Assembly (NCBI GenBank): GCA_025351035.1 | Contig: JANXWT010000123.1 | Location: 1-5,185 of the forward strand | From: Opitutia bacterium | GTDB lineage: Bacteria; Verrucomicrobiota; Verrucomicrobiia; Opitutales; Opitutaceae | Length of the DNA stretch: 5,185 nt | Direction of reading: 5' to 3' | Shown here: positions 1-5,185 of the stretch, in pieces | How the letters are laid out: each line of letters opens with the position of its first letter | Position numbering within the stretch: position 1 is the first letter of the stretch | Program-made: the position numbers and the translations under genes | Notes under the pieces: generated by a model | Seen by the model: the letters and a program-made list of their open reading frames with translations, nothing else | Told to the model about the DNA's origin: nothing | The model's database searches: none

Positions 1-207
1 CGCATGATTGTCACCGGTGACATCACGCAGATCGACCTCCCCCGCGCCAAAGCCTCCGGGCTCGTGCAGGCCCCGCGCATCCTGAAAAACATTCCAGGCA
101 TCGAGTTTCACACCTTCACCGCGTCCGACGTCGTGCGCCACCCGCTCGTCCAAAAAATCATCGACGCCTACGAGCAAGCCCGCGCTGCCGAAAACGGCCC
201 CGTCTGA
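1..207 (+). CDS. phoH: PhoH-family ATPase, C-terminal fragment (5' end outside window)
   Basis: The frame is open from the first base (CGC, Arg), so the gene begins upstream; the ATG at position 4 is an internal Met. Only the last 68 codons are present. They show the conserved PhoH end: VTGDITQIDLP (typical VTGDxTQxDLP, the helicase-like motif after Walker B), then SGLVQAPRILKNIPGI and the family signature DVVRHPLVQKIIDAYE. The Walker A and B motifs must lie outside the window. PhoH proteins (YbeZ in E. coli) are cytoplasmic ATPases with a helicase-like fold, tied to RNA metabolism and commonly encoded next to ybeY, as here, with 15 bp between the stop and the ybeY start. The two genes are probably cotranscribed. 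The family assignment is secure; the exact substrate in this organism is unknown. Confidence 0.93.
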   Translation, partial: RMIVTGDITQIDLPRAKASGLVQAPRILKNIPGIEFHTFTASDVVRHPLVQKIIDAYEQARAAENGPV

Positions 208-230
208 AGTGTCATATAATAGATGACATT
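208..230 (+). promoter_or_regulatory. Inverted repeat spanning the ybeY start codon
   Basis: TGTCAT (210-215) and ATGACA (223-228) are perfect inverted repeats around the 7-base AT-rich loop ATAATAG. One G-T pair and one A-T pair extend the stem to 8 bp (208-230). In RNA the ybeY AUG (223-225) would be inside the stem, directly after the phoH stop codon. No good Shine-Dalgarno sequence precedes this ATG; the nearest candidate is GAAG at 206-209, rather far away. The repeat could limit ybeY translation unless ribosomes leaving phoH open it, or could be a protein-binding site. The structure is seen; the function is inference. Confidence 0.35.
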
Positions 231-771
231 TTCCTCTCACGTTCTGCCGCGCACCGTCGCCATCCGCAATGCCCACCCTCGCCTCCGGTGCGCGCGGACG
301 GCCGTGGCAAAAATGATCGCCGTCCTCGACGCCCACGCCGCCAAGTTTCGCGGCGGCTGCCCGCCGGGCGAACTTTCCATTGTATTCCTGACCGATGCCG
401 CGCTGGCGAAAATCCACGTCGACTTCATGGACGACCCGACGGCGACCGACGTCATCACGTTCGAGGGCGACACGGCCGCCAGCCTCGCCGGCGAGATCTG
501 TGTCTCCGTTGACACCGCCGCGCGCTTTGTCGGGCTGCCGTTTGCCGGCACGCCGCGCGCCGGTGCCCTCCAAGAATCTTTCTCCTCCGAACTGACGCTC
601 TACGTCGTGCATGGCTGGTTGCACCTCGCCGGCTACGACGATCTTCAGTCCGCGAAAAAACGCCTGATGCGCGCCGCCGAGAAGCGTGCCATGGCTCTGC
701 TCCGTGCGGCGCGGGCGATTCCCGGCTTTGCTTTGTCGAAACCCAAGCGCGCGGTCCGAAAGCGCATCTGA
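223..771 (+). CDS. ybeY: Endoribonuclease YbeY (rRNA maturation factor), variant zinc site
   Basis: YbeY is a cytoplasmic zinc-dependent endoribonuclease that acts in 16S rRNA 3'-end maturation and ribosome quality control. The family core is visible: ELSIVFLTDAALAKIH (about residues 50-65), TDVITF (75-80, usually TDVLSF), GEICVSVDTA (90-99) and the metal motif HGWLHLAGYDD (130-140). His130 and His134 match the first two zinc ligands, but the third position is Asp140 instead of the usual His. The position of the Arg important in E. coli YbeY (Arg59) appears to be Met69. As I recall, Bacteroidetes YbeY proteins share this style (HGxLHLCGYKD), so it is probably a natural subtype. At 182 residues it is longer than E. 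coli YbeY (about 155), with extra residues before the metal motif and a basic tail ending KPKRAVRKRI. A TAG lies immediately upstream in frame, so ATG 223 is the first possible ATG. Adjacency to phoH supports the call. Confidence 0.92.
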   Translation: MTFSSHVLPRTVAIRNAHPRLRCARTAVAKMIAVLDAHAAKFRGGCPPGELSIVFLTDAALAKIHVDFMDDPTATDVITFEGDTAASLAGEICVSVDTAARFVGLPFAGTPRAGALQESFSSELTLYVVHGWLHLAGYDDLQSAKKRLMRAAEKRAMALLRAARAIPGFALSKPKRAVRKRI

Positions 772-813
772 ATTCTTTTGCCTCTCGCCGCGTTTATATG
801 ACCCTATGGGACC

Positions 814-1491
814 ATGCTCGAAACCCGTGTCGTCTCTCTCCGCAACGCCTTCTTCTCCGGCCTACTGCTGCTCGCTCCCCTAGTCGTCACCATCTGGGCG
901 TTCACCAAGATCATTGCTATCGTCGGCGGCAGCTTCCGGCCCTTCTATGATCAGTTTCTGCCCGCCAGCCTGCGGAGTCTTCCTTTTTTCTGGGATATCC
1001 TCGCCACTCTCATCGTCATGGCGTTGGTCACGCTCTTCGGCTACGTCTCGCGCTACTTCCTTGGCAAATATTTCCTCAGCGCCGGCGAGCGCGTCATCCA
1101 AGGCATCCCCGGAGTCAGTTCCGTTTACAACACCGTCAAGCAGATCGTCGAGACCTTCGGCGGCAAGAACCGCAATATCTTCTCCAAGGTCGTGCTCGTC
1201 GAGTTCCCCCGCAAAGGCCTTCATTCCATCGGCTTTCTCACCAACAAAACTCAGGGCGAACCGCAGGCACTCACCGAGGAGGAAGTCTGGACGGTCTTCA
1301 TCCCCACCACGCCCAACCCGACGAGCGGCTTCCTCGTGCTCGTGCCGCGCCGCAAGATCACCGAGCTCGAAATGTCCGTCGGCGACGGCATGAAGATGGT
1401 CATCTCCGGCGGAGCCGTCATGCCCCACTGGCCAAAGACTCAGGGTGTCGTGCTCGTGAAAAATCCCGCGCTCACCGATCCGCACGACTGA
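814..1491 (+). CDS. DUF502 (COV-like) integral membrane protein
   Basis: The 225-residue product matches the DUF502 family throughout. It has a short polar N-terminus, a first transmembrane segment at about residues 12-35 (SGLLLLAPLVVTIWAF) and a second at about 57-79 (FFWDILATLIVMALVTLFGY). A soluble C-terminal half follows with family motifs IPGVSSVYNTVKQ (98-110), NPTSGFLVLVPR (168-179) and a segment ending MKMVISGG (193-200). The family occurs in many bacteria and includes the plant COV/LCV membrane proteins; its biochemical role in bacteria is not established. The ATG at 814 starts 42 bp after the ybeY stop. No strong ribosome binding site is seen (GGGA lies only two bases before the ATG), but this start places the first helix at the usual distance from the N-terminus. 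It follows ybeY on the same strand and may be cotranscribed, though nothing links it to RNA processing. Confidence 0.88.
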   Translation: MLETRVVSLRNAFFSGLLLLAPLVVTIWAFTKIIAIVGGSFRPFYDQFLPASLRSLPFFWDILATLIVMALVTLFGYVSRYFLGKYFLSAGERVIQGIPGVSSVYNTVKQIVETFGGKNRNIFSKVVLVEFPRKGLHSIGFLTNKTQGEPQALTEEEVWTVFIPTTPNPTSGFLVLVPRRKITELEMSVGDGMKMVISGGAVMPHWPKTQGVVLVKNPALTDPHD

Positions 1492-1566
1492 GCGTTTGCC
1501 AGGCAACCGGCCCGGCCTGACACTGGGCTGGCAGCAACGGTGTCACCTTCCTTCGTCGTTTTCTCC

Positions 1567-2190
1567 ATGCCCGGCCAGCAGCTTCACCCCACCGCCCTGA
1601 TCCTCTCGCGGCTGCCGTCCGCTTCCGATTCATTCGAGCAGCTTACCGCGTTCGGCGGCGAACACGGTCTGCTGCACTGCCTGCGGCGCGTCCCGTCGAA
1701 AAAACCCGCGCCGAACTCCACCCCGCTCGATATTTTCGACGAGGCCGAGCTCTGGCTCGAGTCCTCCAACCAAGGCCGCACGTGGTTCATCAAGGAGCAC
1801 CGGCTCATCCGCCGCCACACGGGCATCGGCCGCTCCTACGCCGCGCTCCAACGCGCCGCCGCCGTCTCGGGTCTCGTCATGCGCAATCCCGTTTCTGACG
1901 AATCGCGCCCGGGGATTGCCGATTTGCTGCGCCACAGTTTCGCCGCGCTAGAAACGAGCGACCGCCCCGAGATTGTCTGGTTCAAGACGCTCTACTGCTT
2001 CCTCCGCGACGAAGGCTATCCCGTGAAACAGCAGTGGTGGCCGCTGCTCGACGAAACCGACCGCGGTATCGTCGCCCAACTACTCAGCCAGCCGCTCGCG
2101 GCGCAGACGACCGACAACGAAACTGTCGCGCGCCTCGCGGACCGCCTTGAGGATTGGGTCAAGGCCGAGACAGAAATCCGACTCGCTTGA
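1567..2190 (+). CDS. recO: RecO-like DNA repair protein, short and divergent
   Basis: RecO binds single-stranded DNA and, with RecR and RecF, helps load RecA at gaps. The N-terminus (HPTALILSRLPSASDSFEQL, then GGEHGLLHCLRRVPSKK) follows the RecO OB-fold pattern in which a strand with 'AIVL' precedes an acidic or Ser-Asp stretch and 'G.l...a.g.r'. LDIFDEAELWLES continues it. The helical C-terminal part has ALQRAAAVSGLVMRN and WFKTLYCFLRDEGYP, resembling the family's 'kLL...GY' segment. It lacks the CxxC zinc-binding pairs of many RecO proteins and is shorter (207 residues against about 240). ATG 1567 is chosen because it puts the first strand where RecO starts; GTG 1540 would add nine residues, and neither start has a clear ribosome binding site. 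The stop (TGA 2188-2190) is one base before the next ATG, indicating translational coupling to the nuclease-helicase. The call rests on pattern likeness, so an unrelated OB-fold protein is possible. Confidence 0.6.
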   Translation: MPGQQLHPTALILSRLPSASDSFEQLTAFGGEHGLLHCLRRVPSKKPAPNSTPLDIFDEAELWLESSNQGRTWFIKEHRLIRRHTGIGRSYAALQRAAAVSGLVMRNPVSDESRPGIADLLRHSFAALETSDRPEIVWFKTLYCFLRDEGYPVKQQWWPLLDETDRGIVAQLLSQPLAAQTTDNETVARLADRLEDWVKAETEIRLA

Positions 2191-2191
2191 G

Positions 2192-4639
2192 ATGCAATTT
2201 TCACTCGACCAACGCACCGCCACGCTGAGCGTCGGTGAATTCTCGGACTTCTCCATCGGCCCACGCGAAGGTCGCGGGGGCGCACAGGGGCTCTGGCGCG
2301 CGCAGCTCGGCCAACACTGGCACCAGGAACTGCGGGCGCGCACCGAGACGGAGTTTACAGTAGGAGGGGCCTTACGCCCCGATGTCTTGTTCGAGATCCC
2401 CATCGAAGGCCGGCTCATGCGCGGCGGCTGGACGTTCCTCCTCGGCGGCCGCATCGACCAAGTCGTCGGCACAACGCTGCGCGAAATCAAATCCGTCACG
2501 CGCGCCCTGCCCGCCCCCGAGGACGAACTCCGCGCCGACTATCCCGCGTATTTTCTCCAGCTCGCCACATACGTTGTTCTCTCCCGGGCCTCCATCCCGT
2601 CACTCGTCGCTCGTCACTCGTCACTCTCACCGCTTCGCGGCGAATTGGTCTTTGTCGAAACGTCTTCCGGCCTCGCGCAGACAGTCGCGCTCACGCCGTT
2701 CGACGAGGCACTCGTGCTTCACCAACTCGACGCCATCGTCGGGTTTCTCAACCAGCGCCTGCGCGCCACCGAGCGCCGCCGCGCCCTCACCTTCCGTCCG
2801 GCGTTCACCGAACTGCGCCCCGGGCAGGAAACGATCCAAGCCGACCTCGCCGCCGCGTTCGCCCGCTCGCCCATCGTTCTCTTCGAGGCACCGACCGGCT
2901 ACGGCAAGACCGGCTGCACGCTGGAATTCGCGCTCACGCAGCTCCGCTCGGGCCGCTGCTCGCGGCTGATTTGGCTCACCGGCAAATCTACCGGCCAGAT
3001 CCAGGTCGTGCACACGCTCCAGCAGATGGCCGCCCCGATCCAAAGTAACCTAATAGGTTACTCTGCCCCGCATGTCCCCTCTGGGCGCGCGGAAACGGGT
3101 AACCTATTGGGTTACTCTGCGCCCGCGTCGTATTGGCAGGTGCGCAACAAATCCGAGCACTGCGTCAACACTAACTTTCACTGCGTGCGCGACGCCTGCA
3201 GCTACCTCGCCGGCGGGGCCGAGCGCTGGCCGCAGAGCGGGCTCGCCAAGTTCTATCTCGACGAGCACCAGCCGCACGACCTCGACACGCTGCGCGAGGC
3301 CGGCCGACACGCGCACATTTGTCCCTACGAGATCACGCGCACGGCGCTCGCGTTCAACGATGTCTGGGTCGGCGACTACAACTACGTCTTTGCGCCCGAC
3401 AATCGTGGCCTCTTCTTCGAGCAGCCGGGCTTTGACGCGAAGGACACTCTGCTCGTGATCGACGAGGCGCACAACCTGCCGGCACGTGTCGCCGACGCCT
3501 ACTCGCACACCGCCAACGTGGACGCCGCCCACGCGCTGCTCGCCGAACTCGACCATCTACAAGCGCCCGCGCCGCTCACTCTTGCCGTCGACGAGTGGAC
3601 ACGCCTCCTCGGCGCGCTCTGCCCCACGGAATCGCTCGAACCGGCAGTAGAGGCCGACATCGCCGAACTCCTCGCGCGGCTCGCCAATCTCGTCACGACG
3701 CACCCACTCGACTACGCCGCGCTCGGACCGCACCACTCGGAAACGCTCTGGCAATTTGCCGCCCTCGCCGAATTCGTCGCCGACACGAAGCTGAAGAAAC
3801 TTCTCTGGAGTCCACGCGGCGGCGAACTCCGCTTCACCTGCCTCGATGCTGCGCCGATGATTGGCGAGACGCTGCGGTCCTTCGGCGGTGCGATCCTCAT
3901 GTCGGCGACGCTGCAGCCCTTCGCCAATTTCAAGGAGACATGCGGCCTTGAGACTGGCGACGGCGTCACCACGCTCAGCGCCCCCACACCGTGGCGCGCG
4001 GGCTGCTACGACGTGGGCATCGATGTGCGCGTCGACACGACGTTCCGCCAGCGCGGCAACCACTACGGCACCACCGCTTCCACCGTCGAGGCCCTGCATG
4101 CGGCGTCCGGCAAAGCGGTCGCGGTTTTCTTTCCCTCCTACGCCTATGCCGAGTCCGTGCTGCGCGCACTGGAGCACGACGGCTCGGTGCTGCGCGCGAG
4201 TCTGCAACCGCGTCTGCCGGGGCTCGCCGCACAGGCCGCGTGGGTGGAAGAGAATCTCGCGTTGACCGACGCGCTCTTCCTCGTCCTCGGCAGCAGCTTT
4301 GCCGAGAGCATTGATCTGCTCGGCGGCCGTGTGAGCCACGCGATGGTCGTCGGTCCGGCGTTGCCTGAGGTGAACGCCGTGCAGAAAGCACGCCTAAACG
4401 CGCTCGCCGGTTTCGGCCGCGACGCCGCCTTTCGGAGCATCTATCAAATTCCCGGACTCCAGAAAGTAAATCAGGCGATCGGCCGGCTCGTGCGCGCGCC
4501 GGGCCAGCACGCCAAGGTGCTGCTGCATTGCCGGCGCTTCGCCGACCCGGGCTACGCTTCGCTGCTCGCGCGCGATTACCAATTCGGCCGCGAGATCGCC
4601 AGCACCGCCGATCTGCGCGAGTGGCTGGCGACACCGTGA
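2192..4639 (+). CDS. PD-(D/E)XK nuclease fused to XPD/DinG-type iron-sulfur helicase
   Basis: The 815-residue protein has two parts. Residues 1-200 look like a RecB/Cas4-type nuclease: GxxxH around His44, GGRID with Asp89, EIK (Glu98, Lys100) and QLATY (123-127), the usual order of the metal-binding core. There is no cysteine before residue 242, so it lacks the iron-sulfur clasp of Cas4 or AddB. Residues 201-815 are a superfamily 2 helicase of the XPD/Rad3/DinG type: Q-motif-like RPGQ (209-212), Walker A APTGYGKT (233-240), four candidate cluster cysteines (324, 331, 336, 377), DEAH (424-427), SAT (571-573), motif V GSSFAESIDLLGG (700-712) and motif VI QAIGRLVRAPG (761-771). Family members unwind DNA 5' to 3', which makes this a likely DNA repair or end-processing enzyme. 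ATG 2192 is preferred to TTG 2147 because it follows the upstream stop by one base and loses no domain. Three repeat-like elements lie inside the frame. Confidence 0.88.
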   Translation: MQFSLDQRTATLSVGEFSDFSIGPREGRGGAQGLWRAQLGQHWHQELRARTETEFTVGGALRPDVLFEIPIEGRLMRGGWTFLLGGRIDQVVGTTLREIKSVTRALPAPEDELRADYPAYFLQLATYVVLSRASIPSLVARHSSLSPLRGELVFVETSSGLAQTVALTPFDEALVLHQLDAIVGFLNQRLRATERRRALTFRPAFTELRPGQETIQADLAAAFARSPIVLFEAPTGYGKTGCTLEFALTQLRSGRCSRLIWLTGKSTGQIQVVHTLQQMAAPIQSNLIGYSAPHVPSGRAETGNLLGYSAPASYWQVRNKSEHCVNTNFHCVRDACSYLAGGAERWPQSGLAKFYLDEHQPHDLDTLREAGRHAHICPYEITRTALAFNDVWVGDYNYVFAPDNRGLFFEQPGFDAKDTLLVIDEAHNLPARVADAYSHTANVDAAHALLAELDHLQAPAPLTLAVDEWTRLLGALCPTESLEPAVEADIAELLARLANLVTTHPLDYAALGPHHSETLWQFAALAEFVADTKLKKLLWSPRGGELRFTCLDAAPMIGETLRSFGGAILMSATLQPFANFKETCGLETGDGVTTLSAPTPWRAGCYDVGIDVRVDTTFRQRGNHYGTTASTVEALHAASGKAVAVFFPSYAYAESVLRALEHDGSVLRASLQPRLPGLAAQAAWVEENLALTDALFLVLGSSFAESIDLLGGRVSHAMVVGPALPEVNAVQKARLNALAGFGRDAAFRSIYQIPGLQKVNQAIGRLVRAPGQHAKVLLHCRRFADPGYASLLARDYQFGREIASTADLREWLATP
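2360..2380 (+). repeat. REP-like hairpin with GTAG head, inside the helicase gene
   Basis: GTAG (2360-2363) is followed by a GA spacer and a perfect 5-bp G/C stem, GGGGC (2366-2370) and GCCCC (2376-2380), around the loop CTTAC. A GTAG or GGAG head before a GC-rich hairpin is the hallmark of REP sequences moved by RAYT (TnpA-REP) transposases. It lies in frame and encodes about residues 57-63 (VGGALRP), between the nuclease His44 and Asp89 motifs. Copy number elsewhere in the genome cannot be seen, so REP status is inferred from form alone. Confidence 0.45.
2600..2630 (+). repeat. 7-bp tandem repeat (TCACTCG), about 4.4 copies, in coding sequence
   Basis: Four consecutive heptamers, TCACTCG, TCGCTCG, TCACTCG and TCACTCT, are followed by the partial unit CAC. 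Only two bases differ from the consensus. Because 7 is not a multiple of 3 the unit is read in changing frames, giving the low-complexity peptide SLVARHSSLS. It sits in the nuclease-domain region just after QLATYVVL and before the next predicted strand (GELVFVET), a probable surface loop. Such repeats can change length by slippage, and any change other than a multiple of three units would shift the frame ahead of the helicase domain. Confidence 0.7.
3044..3062 (+). repeat. 19-bp palindrome, copy 1, in frame in the helicase gene
   Basis: AGTAACCTAATAGGTTACT is a perfect inverted repeat: 9-bp arms around one central A. It begins exactly on a codon boundary and encodes SNLIGY (residues 285-290); the shared bases after it extend this to SNLIGYSAP. 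It is AT-rich compared with the surrounding gene. A near-identical copy lies 54 bp downstream. It falls between the helicase segment after Walker A (QIQVVHTLQQM) and the first iron-sulfur cysteine. Confidence 0.75.
3098..3116 (+). repeat. 19-bp palindrome, copy 2, in frame in the helicase gene
   Basis: GGTAACCTATTGGGTTACT is the second copy, matching copy 1 at 16 of 19 positions and continuing with the same CTCTGC. The arms GTAACCTA and TGGGTTAC pair with one G-T wobble. The 54-bp offset (18 codons) keeps the same reading frame, giving GNLLGYSAP (residues 303-311) against SNLIGYSAP for copy 1. Arms of the two copies can also pair with each other, so alternative folds of the mRNA are possible. 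Confidence 0.72.
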
Positions 4640-4643
4640 CGCA

Positions 4644-5185
4644 TCAGCGCGAGAGAAAATCCCAGTTCCAGAATGTGCTGATCAACGCGGAGCCGATCAC
4701 CGCGGCAGCGAGCAGACCCTGCGAAACCTCCAGCCGCTTGCTGCGACCGAGATATTGATTGGCAATCACCAGCATCGAGATCCCGAGACACAGAAGTGCC
4801 ACGGCGACGGCCCGGGCCATTCCCACCGTGCTGCGCATTTTCAGAGGCAGCGGCGTGGTGTAGCGGCTCAAAAATGCACTCAGCACGGTGCATGCGATTA
4901 GGCAGAGAGCACCGATCAGCACATAGCGCACCAAGTCCTTGGTGCACGACGCAATCGCCGCCGACGACAGCATCAGACTCATCACCATAAGCACGATGTA
5001 ACAAATGTCCCTGAACGTCAGCTCGAGCTTTCCGCTGTCAGCATATTTGCTCAGAAATATCGTGCCGAGCGGCACCACCAAAAACAGAGTGACAAGCAGA
5101 CTGAGCTTGGCCGTCAGCATGCGTCGCGCCGAGGTCGGCCGCGTGCGCCAAAAGACATCCGACTCGGTGAGTCCGTCTTCCTGCA
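4644..5185 (-). CDS. Multi-pass membrane protein, possibly ABC-2-like permease, C-terminal part
   Basis: Read on the - strand, the frame stays open from the window edge (first whole codon 5183-5181) to the TGA at 4646-4644, giving 179 visible residues. An internal ATG at 5120-5118 would give 158 residues, but upstream codons encode SDVFWRTRPTSARR, leading directly into MLTAKLSLLV. The FW..RP then aK pattern resembles bacterial ABC-2-type permease-like proteins as I recall them, so the start is probably outside the window. About five hydrophobic segments follow (visible residues 27-44, 61-80, 87-106, 125-144 and 156-173), with short polar loops, consistent with a transport or export subunit in the inner membrane. 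No catalytic motif is seen. It converges on the nuclease-helicase gene with a 4-bp gap and appears less GC-rich than its neighbours. An ATPase partner, if any, would be encoded upstream, beyond the right edge. The membrane nature is clear; the family is tentative. Confidence 0.7.
   Translation of the reverse strand, partial: QEDGLTESDVFWRTRPTSARRMLTAKLSLLVTLFLVVPLGTIFLSKYADSGKLELTFRDICYIVLMVMSLMLSSAAIASCTKDLVRYVLIGALCLIACTVLSAFLSRYTTPLPLKMRSTVGMARAVAVALLCLGISMLVIANQYLGRSKRLEVSQGLLAAAVIGSALISTFWNWDFLSR

Noticed and set aside
215..220. Perfect TATAAT hexamer before ybeY, a possible -10 box
   Set aside because: Transcription would start about 6-8 bases later, inside or after the ybeY ATG at 223, and there is no TTGACA-like sequence at the right distance upstream. 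It is the loop of the inverted repeat.
880..1506. 208-codon open frame on the - strand opposite the DUF502 gene
   Set aside because: The product is highly charged and low in complexity, as expected from the antisense of a GC-rich gene, while the + strand frame has clear family motifs.
1492..1566. Short intergenic stretch with TTGCC-A-GGCAA and GC-rich repeats, possible terminator or promoter
   Set aside because: The 5-bp arms have a 1-base loop and no T-run follows, and no recognisable -35/-10 pair was found.
2147..2191. Upstream TTG start for the nuclease-helicase (15 extra residues)
   Set aside because: It overlaps the end of the RecO-like gene, adds only a basic stretch without domain content, and the ATG at 2192 fits the stop-start coupling better.
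3557..4339. 260-codon open frame on the - strand opposite the helicase
   Set aside because: It lies fully antisense to conserved helicase motifs III to V and has a low-complexity composition; treated as a shadow frame.
4596..4631. 8-bp inverted repeat near the end of the helicase gene (TCGCCAGC and GCTGGCGA), possible terminator
   Set aside because: The loop is 20 bases, it lies in coding sequence, and no T-run follows on either strand.
4928..4945. 8-bp perfect inverted repeat GCACCAAG / CTTGGTGC with a 2-base loop
   Set aside because: It is within the membrane-protein coding sequence, has no T-run and no second copy in the window; it may be chance.

Overview
The window is GC-rich, gene-dense bacterial chromosome with five genes on the + strand and one membrane-protein gene on the - strand. 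The order phoH tail, ybeY, DUF502 membrane protein, RecO-like protein, nuclease-helicase, together with a YbeY whose third zinc ligand is Asp, best fits Verrucomicrobiota, perhaps Opitutaceae. That assignment is inference from protein style and gene order; no rRNA or other marker gene is present.

Layout: 1-207 is the 3' end of a PhoH-family ATPase gene. 223-771 is ybeY, whose start codon lies in an inverted repeat just after the phoH stop. 814-1491 encodes a two-helix DUF502 (COV-like) membrane protein. 1567-2190 (or from GTG 1540) encodes a short, divergent RecO-like protein. Its stop codon is one base from the start of 2192-4639, a protein of about 815 residues that joins an N-terminal PD-(D/E)XK (RecB/Cas4-like) nuclease domain to an XPD/DinG-type helicase with four candidate iron-sulfur cysteines. 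Four bases after its stop, a convergent - strand gene ends (4644 to the window edge). It encodes a multi-pass membrane protein whose frame is still open at the edge, so its start lies outside.

How the genes relate: PhoH and YbeY form a widely conserved RNA-metabolism pair. The RecO-like protein and the nuclease-helicase are tightly coupled and together suggest a DNA recombination or repair module. The DUF502 protein between them has no clear link to either.

The most unusual feature is inside the nuclease-helicase gene. Three different repeat-like DNA elements sit in frame within the coding sequence, each between conserved protein motifs: a GTAG-headed REP-like hairpin (2360-2380), a 7-bp tandem repeat (2600-2630), and two copies of a 19-bp palindrome exactly 54 bp apart (3044-3062 and 3098-3116). 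They look like intergenic-type repetitive DNA tolerated as peptide linkers, but that needs comparison with homologues. No tRNA, rRNA, CRISPR array, insertion sequence or convincing terminator was seen.
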